This document shows, piece after piece, positions 47,182-57,968 of a DNA stretch of 64,000 bases (position 1 is its first letter; each line of letters begins with the position of its first letter). The DNA comes from Effrenium voratum (Eukaryota; Sar; Dinophyceae; Suessiales; Symbiodiniaceae): contig CAUJNA010003502.1 of NCBI GenBank assembly GCA_963377175.1, forward strand, positions 368,985-432,984, written 5' to 3'. The notes under the pieces are model-generated. The model did not search any database and was not told the DNA's origin. It saw only the letters and a program-made list of their open reading frames with translations. A program made the translations under genes and the position numbers.

Positions 47182-47310
47182 GTCTCAGCCGACCCGGACG
47201 TAGCGCTGTTCTCCAACCGCTGCGCCGCGCGGCTGCTGCTGGGCCTTCCTTCGGAGGCGCTGCAGGATGCGCTGCGAAGCGTCCAACTGGGGCCCCAGTG
47301 GCCCAAAGGC
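47182..47310 (+). CDS. TPR protein, exon DPDVALFSNRCAARL...
   Basis: After CGCCAG the frame reads VSADPDVALFSNRCAARLLL, then GLPSEALQDALRSVQLGPQW and PKG. It matches TPR consensus (NRAAxxLxLGxxxxALxDAxxxxxLxPxWxKG), as in STI1-like co-chaperones. Confidence 0.85.
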
Positions 47311-47561
47311 GCCTCGGCAATCTGAGTGGCTGCAATGCAAAAAAAGGAAGTGGCACCTGCAATGAGCTTCGATCCGTGCAAGACAGGTCCAGGATGGCTT
47401 GATTTCTCAGGGGGGCACCCTCTTTCAACAATGATGGAAGTGGGCAGGGGGCTTCCGCAGAAGGAAGGTCTTTTAAAACCCTCGTGCTAGCTTCCATGTT
47501 GGTTGGAAAGAGTAAGGAGCTCCAGCCGCTTCTCCGGTCGCGCCCAAAAGTGAAGCCCGAG

Positions 47562-47675
47562 GCTTTTTTCGCCTGGGCTGCTGCTGGCGGCAGCTGGGGC
47601 ACCTGGAGCAAGCGCTGGTGGCCTTTGCCACTGGCCAGAAGCTGGAGCCAGAGAACAAGGAGATGTGGGAAGCTG
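47562..47675 (+). CDS. TPR protein, exon WRQLGHLEQALVAFATGQKL
   Basis: The frame reads CCWRQLGHLEQALVAFATG, then QKLEPENKEMWEAG, the next TPR with the usual LxPxN turn. A GC donor follows. The 5' boundary is approximate. Confidence 0.8.
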
Positions 47676-47945
47676 GCATCATGTAGCTGTCACTCACCTT
47701 TGGATAGGGAGATTGATGGCCAGGGCGGCCAGGGACAGAGTCTGGTGCCACCAAGTGGACCACGGTAAACCTGGATTTCAGCAATGAAGCATGCCTTGGC
47801 TGCATGGATGGTTTCCCGAATGAGCCTGGAAGAGGCTTTGCTTGAGGTGAACGGTGCCAGCCTTTCTCAAGTTGTTTACTTGGCGAGCTCATCAACTGCT
47901 GAAGTTCTTGGATTTGATTCCCATGTCCTCACATCATGCGTCCAG

Positions 47946-48031
47946 ATCCAGGATGAGCAGTTTGCAAGGCAGAGGCTGCTTCCGCAGGACTGGCAAAAAG
48001 AGCTGGAGAAGACAGAGAAGATGCAGCAAGC
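47946..48031 (+). CDS. TPR protein, exon IQDEQFARQRLLPQDW...
   Basis: After GTCCAG the frame reads IQDEQFARQRLLPQDWQKEL and EKTEKMQQAEP, a charged helical segment typical of linkers after TPRs. Any further exons or the stop were not located. Confidence 0.6.
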
Positions 48032-48946
48032 AGAACCCTTCCAGCAGGCTGGTCGGGTCGCAGTTACTTGTATGGGAATGGGTCGGGTGGCGCCTTTGAT
48101 GCACAGGCGCGGCACTTTGCCGAGTCACGCAGACCTCCGTTCTTGAAGCACTTTTCGTTCAAAAAAGGTCCGCCGCGCGCGCAGAATGGAGAATGCACGC
48201 CGAAACAGGGGCTGAGCGGCGACACGCTTCCCGCGCAACCACCGCGTTCCGCGCGTGCCACCGTGCTTCACGTCTTCCACTGTGCTCCGCGAATTGGGCG
48301 CTTCGGCAGCATTAGGGAAGCGTGCGTCAGGGCGCGCCCACGTAGTTGGGCAAGAATGAAACTACTTACGCGCGCGCGTGCCTGTGCAAGCGTGTGCGCA
48401 GCCCATCACCCGTCCTGATTGAAGGAAACCCTCGGCATTGCTCTGCCTGGGTGAATCATCTGACAGGTCTCCAGGAGCCTTGGAGGCAAGCGTGAATCAG
48501 ACTGAAACTTTATTCTCATTGCAACATAGGCCATCAAAACCTGGCAGGGAGTAAAAAGACTTGCCATCTGGCGACCTGAAGGCATCCTGTGCGAATTCAG
48601 CGAATAGCAAAGGCGCGTAGCAAAGGCGAGTAGCAAAGGCGCCTTGCAAACGCGTTGCGAACTCTGGACGCACCAAGGAACAACAAAATATATTCACACC
48701 AGGCTGTTGTGGCGGGCTGAAACTGAATTGCTGGGTTCCCTTTTTGCACGGAGCCTTGACTTGGTTGAAAACGAGGGCCACCGTCCGCTCCATCTGCTCC
48801 CTCCGGCGAACTGCCTCCAGCTTTTGCGTTTGCTGGTGCTCCTGCAGGTTTGACGCGTCTCAAGCCCCAACTCAAATCAAACTACAACTGAAAAATCGAC
48901 GCGTCGAGCTGAGCAGTTTTTTAGTGTTTGCCAATCGTTGCAAGCT
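48032..48946. other. Unassigned region with short tandem repeats
   Basis: No exon assigned. Units of AGCAAAGGCG(A/C)GT repeat three to four times at 48605-48645. A GC-rich, CpG-rich stretch lies at 48175-48400. Confidence 0.5.
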
Positions 48947-49345
48947 GGAAACGAAACAGGGCCCTGGCCTCTCGCTTTCGAATGCGTCTGAGCTCGCCTC
49001 CCATTCCAAGCGTCTCTCCCTCAGACGCATCTGGGAGTGATGTGTAAAGGCATGCATGGAAAAACCCACGAGGAGAACAATCTTGATGTCCACCTGAAGG
49101 TGTGGGTTGGTGGTCGTCCAGCATGCAGACAGCGCAGCCAGGATCCATGCAACGTGCACGGCAGGATGGTTTCCCATACTTACCATGACCTGGGAATTAA
49201 AGACGGATGCGCACAATAAGTTGACCTCCGCGGCGTCAGTTGGCAGCAGCTTCTGCGAAATGAGGTTTTCGTACACCCGGCTAGTGTAAAAGATCATGAA
49301 AAATGAGAAAATTGTAAAAACAAATCCACCCACATAGCTGCAGGT
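48947..49345 (-). CDS. Probable multi-pass membrane protein, downstream exon(s)
   Basis: On the minus strand the frame reads GGFVFTIFSFFMIFY (hydrophobic), SRVYENLISQKLLPTDAAE, then AWILAALSACW and IKIVLLVGFSMHAFTHHSQ, followed by a basic/acidic MRLRERRLEWEASSDAF. Three or so membrane segments and a charged cytosolic tail are visible. Family is unknown; some membrane cyclases have a similar layout, but no catalytic domain is seen. Internal splice sites are probable. Confidence 0.5.
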
Positions 49346-49358
49346 TGACTCGCTGCAA

Positions 49359-49560
49359 TGCGCGAGATGAGCAACATCAGCGCTGCCACACCATGGTGGA
49401 GCAGCCACATCTGCCATGTCATTACCGACGCCAGCATGGTTGATATCTTGTAGAGGGCAACGAAGCCAAAAACTGCGAAAATGTAGTGCCTCTGCTGCCG
49501 CCGTGCATCTTCACGAAGAAATTCCGCCTCAACATTTGCCCTCGTGAGCCGAGTAACTTG
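49359..49560 (-). CDS. Probable multi-pass membrane protein, upstream exon
   Basis: On the minus strand the frame reads VTRLTRANVEAEFLREDARR, then HYIFAVFGFVALYKISTML and TWQMWLLHHGVAALMLLISR, giving two membrane segments after a charged N-terminal part. It is in order with the exon(s) at 48947-49345. Confidence 0.5.
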
Positions 49561-51004
49561 GCAACGTGCTTTGAAAAATCTCACATACTTCACATGGGGC
49601 ACATGCCAAACTACAGCAACACATTTGGTGACATATCATCTTCCCTGTAGGTGAGCCCGCCTCGGTGCTCCTGTCCCACGACCAGCTGAAATGACACCAG
49701 CAAACACGCCAAACAAACACTTCTAATGAGTGATCCCCCATCCTGCAACAACAATCCAATACCATGGGTCACACCGTTCTCACTAAACAAAACTGCTTTG
49801 GGACATGGTTTTTGCGCTCAAACTCCACAAATCTGAACTCAACCTGACTAAAACTTTGGTTCATGGCGCCCAGCTTCAGGAGCTGAGCTGATGCTCATGG
49901 ATTTACATGTGCACTTCCTGACTTCAAAACACCGTGCGCCAGAGTTCTCCTCGCCGTGCGTAAACCAGCCTTTCCCGAGCATACGGACAAGCGCGCGTAT
50001 GTCCGTGCTCCACACCGCGGCAGCCGCGCGCCCCGCGTGCGGGCGTGCTGCAGTGCGCCGCGCATGCGCGTAACGGACACGTTCCCCATGTCCAGCCGTT
50101 CTACGTCGCCGGCTCCTGTTTGTTCCACGCGTCCGAAAAGAAGTAAAGTAAAGAGTCCGTCGCCGTGTCGGTTCGGCACTCAGCAGCTCAGCTTTTCCAC
50201 GTGGCTGTCGTACAGTGAATGGACAAAATCCTGCACCATCAGGTTGCTTATCAGCCAGTATTCACAGGGTTTCGTCCATCCCTTGTGGATTTTGTCCTCA
50301 TGGTGGGATTGACTGGTTCATTTATTTGGAAGCCTGAAGGCTATGCCTCACTGCAGCGAGCCAATGATATGATTTGTCCTTTTGGCATGCCTTGTCGCCG
50401 CGGCTTTCCATGAAGCGGCTGGGTTCAAAGCAAAATGCCTTATCAAGGCAGCGTATCTCCAAGCGGCAAATCAGCAAGATCCTTGAGTCAGTGAGTAGTG
50501 GTTTTCCTTGTTCTGCCACCACGGATGACAGAAAATGGGGAAGTCGTGATCCGCGCAATTTGAACAACCAGTCTTCCAGGTGCGGCAACTGCTGCAGCAC
50601 TTGCTGCCAGACATTTTGGCAGCCTGGCTGCGAGCTGCATCTCCCACTTCAGTGCTGCAGCTGCAGGTGACCTTTGGCTGCAAGCTGCACCCGCGACACC
50701 AGAGGGTGCTTCTCTGGGTTTAGTCGTGTGTTAATGTTCTTGTTTCTCAAGTTAGAAGTGCCCTTCGAGCCATTGGCACAGCTGTTTTCCGAGGAACGGC
50801 TCCTTTCAGCAGCTGGCAACCTGCAAGTGGCGCCACTTGCAGGAGGGCACAACTCCGCCAAAAGCGCAGATCCGCTACGCAGTGCTGGATCAGTTGCCTG
50901 CCTAAGGCCTCTCTGAGGCTCCAGTCCCGCATGGCAAGCACATGTCAGAGTAAGACTTGTAAGCCGACACGACATGGAGTGCCATTTGAGCAGGTGAGGC
51001 TCAT
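49561..51004. other. Unassigned region
   Basis: No confident exon. A plus-strand frame around 50756-50900 (LPFEPLAQLFSEERLLSAAG) and GC-rich, CpG-rich DNA at 49950-50110 are visible, but neither has a recognisable domain. Confidence 0.4.
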
Positions 51005-51007
51005 GTG

Positions 51008-51448
51008 CAACCTGGCCAGTTGCTTGCACCATTGCCCCATCTAAGGAAGGCATACTTGGCCAACCTGGCCGCAAACCTTCAGAGCTCCTCAGCGGAGGGC
51101 TTCGCGATTTGTGACCTTGCGGGCAAGGCTTTAAGCATCCCTGACATCAGCAAGTTCACATCCGAAGCCGGTGCAGTAGTGCATGTTGACGTCAAGGATG
51201 ACCGAGATGGAAAGATGAAAGCAATCATCGCCTCCGTCCCTTTGGAGGAGGGGCTAAAGCGCTTCATCAGCAAGCCCAAAGACCCTGATCCACCAAAAGC
51301 ATCCGTGGAGAGTGTGCTCACGATCCAAAGGCGGAGCGGTTTTCCAAGGACTTTGCCTAGATACATAGGCTTTCAGATGTTTCCCGGAGATCTCAATTTT
51401 CCTGTGATTGATCTCTTGAGAGATGCACCAGCCTTGGCCGACGCATAG
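51008..51448 (+). CDS. Possible exon of an unknown protein
   Basis: An open frame of about 147 codons with balanced composition (ANLAANLQSSSAEGFAICDL, AGAVVHVDVKDDRDGKMKAI, SVPLEEGLKRFISKPKD) ends in TAG at 51446. There is no ATG at its start, so an upstream exon is expected. No family is recognised. It precedes the cold-shock gene by 300 nt on the same strand. Confidence 0.4.
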   Translation, partial: QPGQLLAPLPHLRKAYLANLAANLQSSSAEGFAICDLAGKALSIPDISKFTSEAGAVVHVDVKDDRDGKMKAIIASVPLEEGLKRFISKPKDPDPPKASVESVLTIQRRSGFPRTLPRYIGFQMFPGDLNFPVIDLLRDAPALADA

Positions 51449-51745
51449 AGCTTAAAAGGCATTCGCTTGCGAACTGGCGAACTCGCATGATTTTCGGCAA
51501 GAAGCCGAGTCGCCCATGCTCGTGACAGCTGAGACATGGCGCTTCAACGTTTGCTCCGCTGCCATCGTGCTTACGCTGCGACCTTGCCAGGCTCTGAAAA
51601 CGGTTGATGTGCAAGACACACTTTCTAAAGTGCTTTGGCAGCCTCACTTATGCTGGCTCTTGGAGTTGAGCATCACCTGACAGCAACACTTCGCCATACT
51701 TTGCCAATGACTTAGCGCCGCGCCTGAGGGGTGCTGGCGCCCGCC

Positions 51746-52250
51746 ATGGTCGACCAGGGCCTTCCGCCCCGAAAGCGGCCCCGCTCAGAGGCGGAATCTG
51801 TGGCGCCAGATTTGCCGGCCTCGGCAACGTCCGCAGCGCCGACCAGCGGGCCTTGCAACGGCAACGGCTGCGCCTGCAGAGGCTGCGGCAACTTTGGTGG
51901 CTGTGGCAGCTGTAGCTGTGGCGGATGCGGCTGTGGCGCCTGCGGCAGCTGTGGCGCGTGCGGCAGCTGTGGCGGATGCGGCAGTTGTGGCGGATGCGGC
52001 AGTTGTGACGGATGTGGCTGCGGCGGATGCGGCGGCTGTATCGGCTGTCGCGGTTGCGGCGGCTGTGGTGGCTGCAGCAATGGCATGGACATGATGCAGC
52101 AGCAGTACATGATGCAGATGGGCATGTTCAATCAGATGATGATGATGGGGGCAATGATGGGTCAGATGATGCCCAGCCCTGATGGCATGGTAGCCGGACC
52201 TGGCATTCCCGATGCGGGGAAGCCAGAGGAGGATGACGTTCCTCGGCCGC
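51746..52250 (+). CDS. Cold-shock-domain protein, exon 1: Cys/Gly repeat and Met-rich segment
   Basis: The ATG at 51746 follows CCGCC. After a short basic stretch (RKRPRSE) come about 70 residues of nearly pure Cys/Gly/Ser repeats ([13 protein letters not shown], about 51862-52080), then a Met/Gln segment ([20 protein letters not shown]). The repeat could bind metal or act as a low-complexity RNA-binding domain. The frame continues to 52285, but the exon probably ends earlier and joins the cold-shock exon at 53118; the donor is not resolved. Confidence 0.65.
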
Positions 52251-52285
52251 AAACAGCTGGGCGAACGGGCCTCTTCAAGTCCTAA

Positions 52286-53117
52286 CTCCTGGAAAAAGTA
52301 TGTTTGCCACAGGCACCATCAGGGGTTTGTATCCGGAATCAGCAGGAACCTTGGCAATTTCTCCATGATGGAGCAAACAAACTTTTGGGATGCTTTGAGC
52401 TAAGCTAATGGGAACCCATGATCAAAACCCAAACACCATAGTTTTAGAATGTTTTAGAGTCGAGCCTTCACTTTTGGGTAGACACTTGAACATCGAACCG
52501 CTCATTGTCCCGCTGCTCCAGGCTATTGTTTGAGGCCATTGCTTTGGCTTGCACCTGAGCGAGGATGGCTGTGGCTTTTTATGTTTGGATTTCCACCCGG
52601 CCATGTCCAAATCACTTCCTTGACCAACCTAAAGAATATCCGAAACTTGAACTCCCTGAAACAAACCCAACACCCGCCCTAATGCCTAACCCCACACTAA
52701 TCCCACCCTGAACGGCCCCAATGCCAGTCTACACGAACTCTCAAGGAAGCCGACATCCACCCTAAACCAACACCGCCCCCCAAACCCTAAACTAACAAGT
52801 ACCAATCCCAAACAGAGCCTAAAGCTATCGAGCCGACCCTCCAGGACGCCAAATCGGGGCCATGATGAAGAATTGTAAGACACACTGCCCAATCCGGCAT
52901 ATTGTCCAGCGGCCAGCGGGAAAAGACGTGTCAGAGAAACTAGTTCATTCAACGGCCAATGTTGGCAAAGCATAGAAGCATGGGAACCTTCACCGCCCCA
53001 TTTTCCAACTATAAAGACTGAGGGCACAAAAACCCGAGGATGCTGTTGCAGGTTCCAGTCACATGTTTTTGGGATGCGCTTGACATCGGTTTTCTGTTCC
53101 GCCGGATGACATCCGAG
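52286..53117. other. Intron of the cold-shock gene
   Basis: No coding sequence recognised. The minus strand has CCCTAA-like and AACCC-like words at 52650-52800, but they are irregular and not a telomeric array. Confidence 0.5.
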
Positions 53118-53265
53118 ATCCCTCCGGGGCCATCCTCCAACATCAACCACCCCAACTACCGGCCGCCGGATGTGGAGCCCATCCCTGGGATCACGGACCG
53201 GCGCTGGGAAGGGCGCATCAAGATGTGGTTCGAGGATAAGGGCTATGGCTTCATCTCGAGCCATG
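53118..53265 (+). CDS. Cold-shock-domain protein, exon 2
   Basis: After ATCCGAG the frame reads IPPGPSSNINHPNYRPP, then ITDRRWEGRIKMWFEDKGYG and FISSH. WEGRIKMWFEDKGYGFI is the RNP1-containing first half of a cold-shock domain (KxWxxxxGYGFI), which binds single-stranded RNA or DNA. Such proteins are abundant in dinoflagellates. Confidence 0.88.
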
Positions 53266-53748
53266 GATGTTGTGTTGGGTTGACAAGGCAAGCCACAGGC
53301 AAAAAGAAGATCTTGTGGGTTGCCCCATTTTGAGAGATTTTGAGACACACCCAAATTGATACGTTCACGCACATCGGCACCAGTTGGGATGGAAGGAAGC
53401 CCTGGTGCAGGTCACTGTCCGTCCATTGTATAGTTTCCCCTTGGTACCGCTAGATCCATCCGCAACATGTCTCTCCAAATGGTGGTTGAAAGGGTTTCCC
53501 ACACCCAGAAGTAAGTAATCGCAGTTTGAACTCCCAAAAGGCAATCACTTTAAGGCACCCAGCGAACAAACTTGCTGGAAGAGAAGCTTCCGTGCATGCA
53601 TTTGGCGGGCGGGTGCTCGATCAGTGGTGACATTATGCTTCCCGAGGTTGGGGGGTTAGATGAACAAACTAGCGAATGGGTGGGAGGGTCGGGATGCGAT
53701 GGAATCTGCGGTCTATACCCTTATGCCGCGAGAAAGTTCAATCCGAAG

Positions 53749-53850
53749 CTGAGGAATGAGGAGCTGAAGAAAAGATTTAACGATCTGGACGTTTTCCTGC
53801 ACCTGAACCAGAAGAGACACTTCAAGCGTGGCGACACTGTTGCCTGCATT
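53749..53850 (+). CDS. Cold-shock-domain protein, exon 3
   Basis: The frame reads LRNEELKKRFNDLDVFLHLN, then QKRHFKRGDTVACI. It supplies the RNP2-like DVFLH motif and the FKRGD turn that follow exon 2 in the fold. The flanking splice signals are approximate. Confidence 0.85.
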
Positions 53851-54032
53851 TGCAATAGTTGGCCTCCTGCGTACTTTTTGTCGAAGTACTATTTGAACAT
53901 CCAAGTGTTTTGTCATGGTTCCCCGTTGTTCATTACATCCCTCATTCCCTCGAAAACCCGCAGGCACCCTCCAAGTCAGGTGAACGGAAACCTTCCGAAT
54001 CCGACGTTTTCCGCCCTCTTCAAATCCCTAAG

Positions 54033-54104
54033 GACATGGTGAGCTTCAGTGTGTACACCAACTACCGGGGCCAGCCTCAGGCCACTGAGCTGCGACGCCT
54101 CTAG
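54033..54104 (+). CDS. Cold-shock-domain protein, last exon
   Basis: After CCCTAAG the frame reads DMVSFSVYTNYRGQPQATEL and RRL and ends at TAG. It completes the domain (VxFxVxxNxxGQPQA), so the protein ends almost directly after its cold-shock domain. Confidence 0.85.
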   Translation, partial: DMVSFSVYTNYRGQPQATELRRL

Positions 54105-57100
54105 GACTTCGCCTTAGTTTCCACGGGCTTGCCACTGCTCGGGCAGAACGTGATTGCCCCTTTCAGGGAAGCTATCACTTGATTCTCGAGATCTACTTAG
54201 AGCCATTTGTCACGTGGTTCGAAAGAACTGTTCACCGTTCTGATGTTGCAAAACATGAAGAGGCGGTTGCTAGGGCAGGGGCCCAAGGATGGTGCCGGGC
54301 AATGGGCAAGGTCCACACAGCGCAAGTCCTTCCTGGGACCTTGTGTCACCTCAGGTCCCTGCATGTGTCGGCTGCGTGCGGAGGGCTTTCGCGGGGATCA
54401 CCCGCAGCGCAGGATTTGACAGGTGGGCAGTCCAAGCAGAATGCGTCCCATGGTACTGTCAGCCATTGAGCGGTGTGTGTGTGTGTGTCAAAATAGGGAG
54501 ACTCCAAAATGTGTGGTTTCCCTAGTTGTTTATTTGGTTGCCCTTTAAACCAGAGGGTACCCTCAACAACACCCACAGAGGCGACCTGCTTGTTTGCATT
54601 GTTTGCATCCCGTTTCACAGACGGCAAAGACAGCCGACAAAGACAGCCGGCAAAGACAACCATCTCAAGCATTGGCAGAAATATGATTGCCATCAACTGT
54701 TTTGTGTGGATGTGACTGCCTTGAATTGACAGAAAACATGCGCACTGCACTTTTTCTACCTGTGTGGGCGCCCGTTTCCACTTTGCGTGTTTTCGGGCCT
54801 GAGGCGAGGCTTCTGCTGGCCGGCTCTTTTTCTTCGCCTCCGCCTTGTCACGCCGGGCTGCAGTTGTCATTCCCAGCCATGGCAGACATGTCTGAAGCAT
54901 CCTCGGCTTGCGCGAATGTGATGTCCAAAACACACCAAGTTGAGCGCAACATATTGAGACAATGTCGAGGGCTATTTGGAGCTTTCGCGAGAGGCCAACC
55001 TGTGCGAGAACACGACCTTAGCAGGCAAGGTGCATGCGGAATGATGCACAGCGTTCGAGGGGCACCGCACTGCTCAGGCACAGCAAAATCAACATTTCCG
55101 ACCATTTCATGGTCGTGAGAAACACGCCGGCCGACATGGCCTTAGCTTGGGCGGGCGCCGGCCACTTGCGGGATTTTACGTGGGACCCATTGCGTTACTT
55201 TGCCGATTCCACAAAACATACGACGTTCGGAGGTTTTGATGTTTTCCATCATGTTGGCCTTTGGGGGGGGCAGGGCGGCGCAACAAATCGGAATGCGTCA
55301 ATTTGGAACATGCAGTTGGCAATACATTGGCAATGTTCAGGCCCGCCAGTTGATGGCACAATGGCCAGGAACTTGGCGATGTTGCGTCACTTTGGAATGG
55401 CTGTTCATTGCACCGCCGCAGAATGGGCCTGGTGAAAATGCACGCTGGCAGGTTTAGATGGCCGCTGTTGCACTCGCAAGGTCAGTGCTGGCCTCAATTT
55501 CGCTGGCCATCGTTGGCTTTGTGAGTTGCGAAAGTGTGAGGGTGCTGGACTAAAACGGTTCTGATTTTGTGTGTTTGTATAGTACATGTTTCGTGAAAAG
55601 ACTCAAAACTTGTTTGTTTTTATTTATTTTCTCCAAGAATGGTGCTTACACGTTGCCCACTATCCAGGACACCATGTGAATCTTGAGTTGAAACACCGAA
55701 TTTATGGCTGTCAATGGGACAATTTTCCGGCTCCCAGTCCGTTAGCCAAACGACATGGCAGATCAAATTTTACTGGAAAAACATGCGTGCCCCAAGTATG
55801 CCATTCCTGGCGCACCCCTACACCACAACCGCAAATGGTCACTCCAATCCATGAGTTTTCAAGTGCTCACAACATCCAGCATGCCGAGCCATCCGTATGT
55901 CCATGGCTGCAACTGACGTGAGTGACGCCATGGCAAGCGCCATGCCGGCCAATGCCATGCCGGCAAACGGCGTGCCGGCACACGGCATGCCGGCAAATGC
56001 CATTGCAAATTTGGTGCCGGTCATGCTGCGTGCCCCATCAGGGTGCCTCGGCAAGCATGGATATTGAAGTCCGATCCACTTCGCGAACTTTGACCGAAAA
56101 CCATTCGACCCCCACGCTCGATTGTGGATTTGGCATTGCTGTCAAACCACTCGCCAGGCGCACTGCGTTGTACTACGTGCCCAAGGAACAATCCGGGGAG
56201 GCCCATCTGCAACATTTGCTGCAAGTGGTTCTATTAACGTGATATTTCAAACAGGGTTTCATTGTTGTTGCCGGGGATCCAGGTTTTGCAATCATGCCAC
56301 ATGCAGGGAACACATAAATCGTTTTACAAAGAGTTCTGTACCTATGTATTGAATTGTTCGATTATTCTTCTGGAATTAAAGAAGGTGTTGATGTTGCATT
56401 CTACGTGGAATTCGCAGGTTCCATTTGCATCGTTCATTTTTCGGAGGAGGCAATTGGTATGCTGGTCAGGTGGCACATGCTGATATAACACATTATTTGG
56501 GAACGGTCATGCTGTGTTGGGAGTCTCATCGAGCCAGGCCTCCTCGATTGTGCCCCAACCTTTGCAACATGTGCAGCCTCAACTGGGCCAAGCCCAGCCG
56601 GAGGCTGCACTGCCAAAAGTGATGGTCGTGGAGCTGTGTCTACGAGAACTCTAGCGGATTGTTTTTTCTAATTGTGTCCATTTAAAGTCAAATCAAAGAA
56701 CATATTTCCCCAACAGATGAAAGCTATGGGGTCTTTGGCCGAATATGACCAAAAAAAATATGGGGTGATTTGGGGCAACTTTCGGGGAGGGTTCCGTAGG
56801 GTTCCAGGGGGCTCCAGGGCTGTTGGAGATGCCACCTGGGTTATTTCTATGGCCACTGGTGGTCAGGGTTGCTGATTGTTAGGTAATTATCCACATCATT
56901 GGCGCCTTTGACGGCAAATCTGCCAAAAGCGAGTGAGGATAATTGGAGGCCCTAGACTTATGACCAGACGGGCTCAGACAGGAGAGGTTTCAGCGGAACA
57001 ACAACAAAATCAAAACTCAGAAGCAACTCAGCCAAAAAACTCAACTGAAAACACATATTCGAAAAAACACAACGAAAACACGGAAAAATACAAGGAACGA

Positions 57101-57120
57101 CTTGAAAAAAAGGAAAAATA
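54105..57120. other. Unassigned region downstream of the cold-shock gene
   Basis: No exon assigned. It contains a copy of the dispersed GTCAAAATAGGG repeat (54485-54590) and a 12-nt tandem repeat at 55930-56010. Confidence 0.45.
55930..56010. repeat. 12-nt tandem repeat (CATGCCGGCAAA)
   Basis: About six imperfect 12-nt units (CATGCCGGCCAA, CATGCCGGCAAA, CGTGCCGGCACA and so on). Each unit contains the palindrome TGCCGGCA. Confidence 0.85.
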
Positions 57121-57440
57121 ACTCAGCTTTCAACTCAGAAAAACTCAGCCTTGAACTCGATCCCCCCACTTGAGTTTGAGGCTGAGTCGGGAGCTGAGTT
57201 TTTTCTGCGTTTCTATTGAGTTGTTTTTTGTGTTTTCATGGGGGGAAACTGCAGATTTCCTCCACTGGCAACCAGCCCCCTCAGCCAAAACTCCAAAAAA
57301 CACTCACAAAAATCAAACAAAACTCAAACATAACTCAAAAACAACGCAGAAAAAACTCAGCTCTCGACTCAGCCTCAAACTCGAGCGGGGGGGATCGAGT
57401 TCAAGGCTGAGTTTGTTCTGAGTTGTTTCTTAGTTGTTCT
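57121..57440. repeat. Foldback (inverted-repeat) element
   Basis: The left arm (about 57131-57240) and right arm (about 57300-57425) are near-complementary over 90-100 nt, around a spacer of about 60 nt. Each arm is itself partly palindromic: ACTCAGCCTTGAACTCGA pairs with a CTCGAGTTTGAGGCTGAGT-type sequence across a C-run. This nested structure resembles a foldback or MITE-type element. No target duplication was identified. Confidence 0.75.
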
Positions 57441-57818
57441 TGAGTCTGCCCAGGTTAGGAGTTTTCCAGATTGAGTTTTTTGGATTTAGTTTTTGTTTTG
57501 TGTTTTGCAATTTCCTGGATGTGCGGCCCGTGTGGGCGAGATCAGGTCAAATCGGCAACGTACAGTTTATTTGTGTTGTGCGTGTAAGATATGGTAACCC
57601 GGCCCGTCCACATACAATCGGCCAGAAGGTGCTGTCATGAACAAGACTTGGTTGTACAGAAGGAGACTTGTTTGTCCAGGATCATGTGCTGAACATGTGG
57701 CCTAAACCGTTTTTCAATTTTGTTGAAACCGAGGCGGAACAACGGTTGTTGAAGTTTGCATGTCGCATGCTCACCCAATTTCCACGAAAGTACGGCCAAC
57801 AACTCGAAATTTATTTGC

Positions 57819-57968
57819 AGGTGCAGCCGATGCAACAGCCAATGCAGCAGCAACCGATGCAACAGGCGCAGCCGATGCAGCATGTGCAGCCGATGCAGCA
57901 GGTGCCACCGCAAATGCAGCAGATGCAGCACGTCCAGCAAAGTCAATGGCCGCCGCTTGGGCCCCAGA
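57819..57968 (+). CDS. Possible exon with QPMQQ repeats
   Basis: After TTTGCAG the frame reads VQPMQQPMQQQPMQQAQ, continues with similar 4-5-residue units and ends near PPLGPQN. It resembles a Gln/Met/Pro low-complexity domain of an RNA-associated protein. It may equally be a repeat without coding function. Confidence 0.35.

Noticed and set aside
51785..52252. Ala/Thr-rich frames on both strands over the Cys/Gly repeat
   Set aside because: They are other-phase readings of the same trinucleotide-like repeat; the Cys/Gly phase has the ATG in context and continues into a non-repetitive Met-rich part.
52650..52800. Telomere-like CCCTAA words
   Set aside because: The words are irregular and scattered, not tandem.
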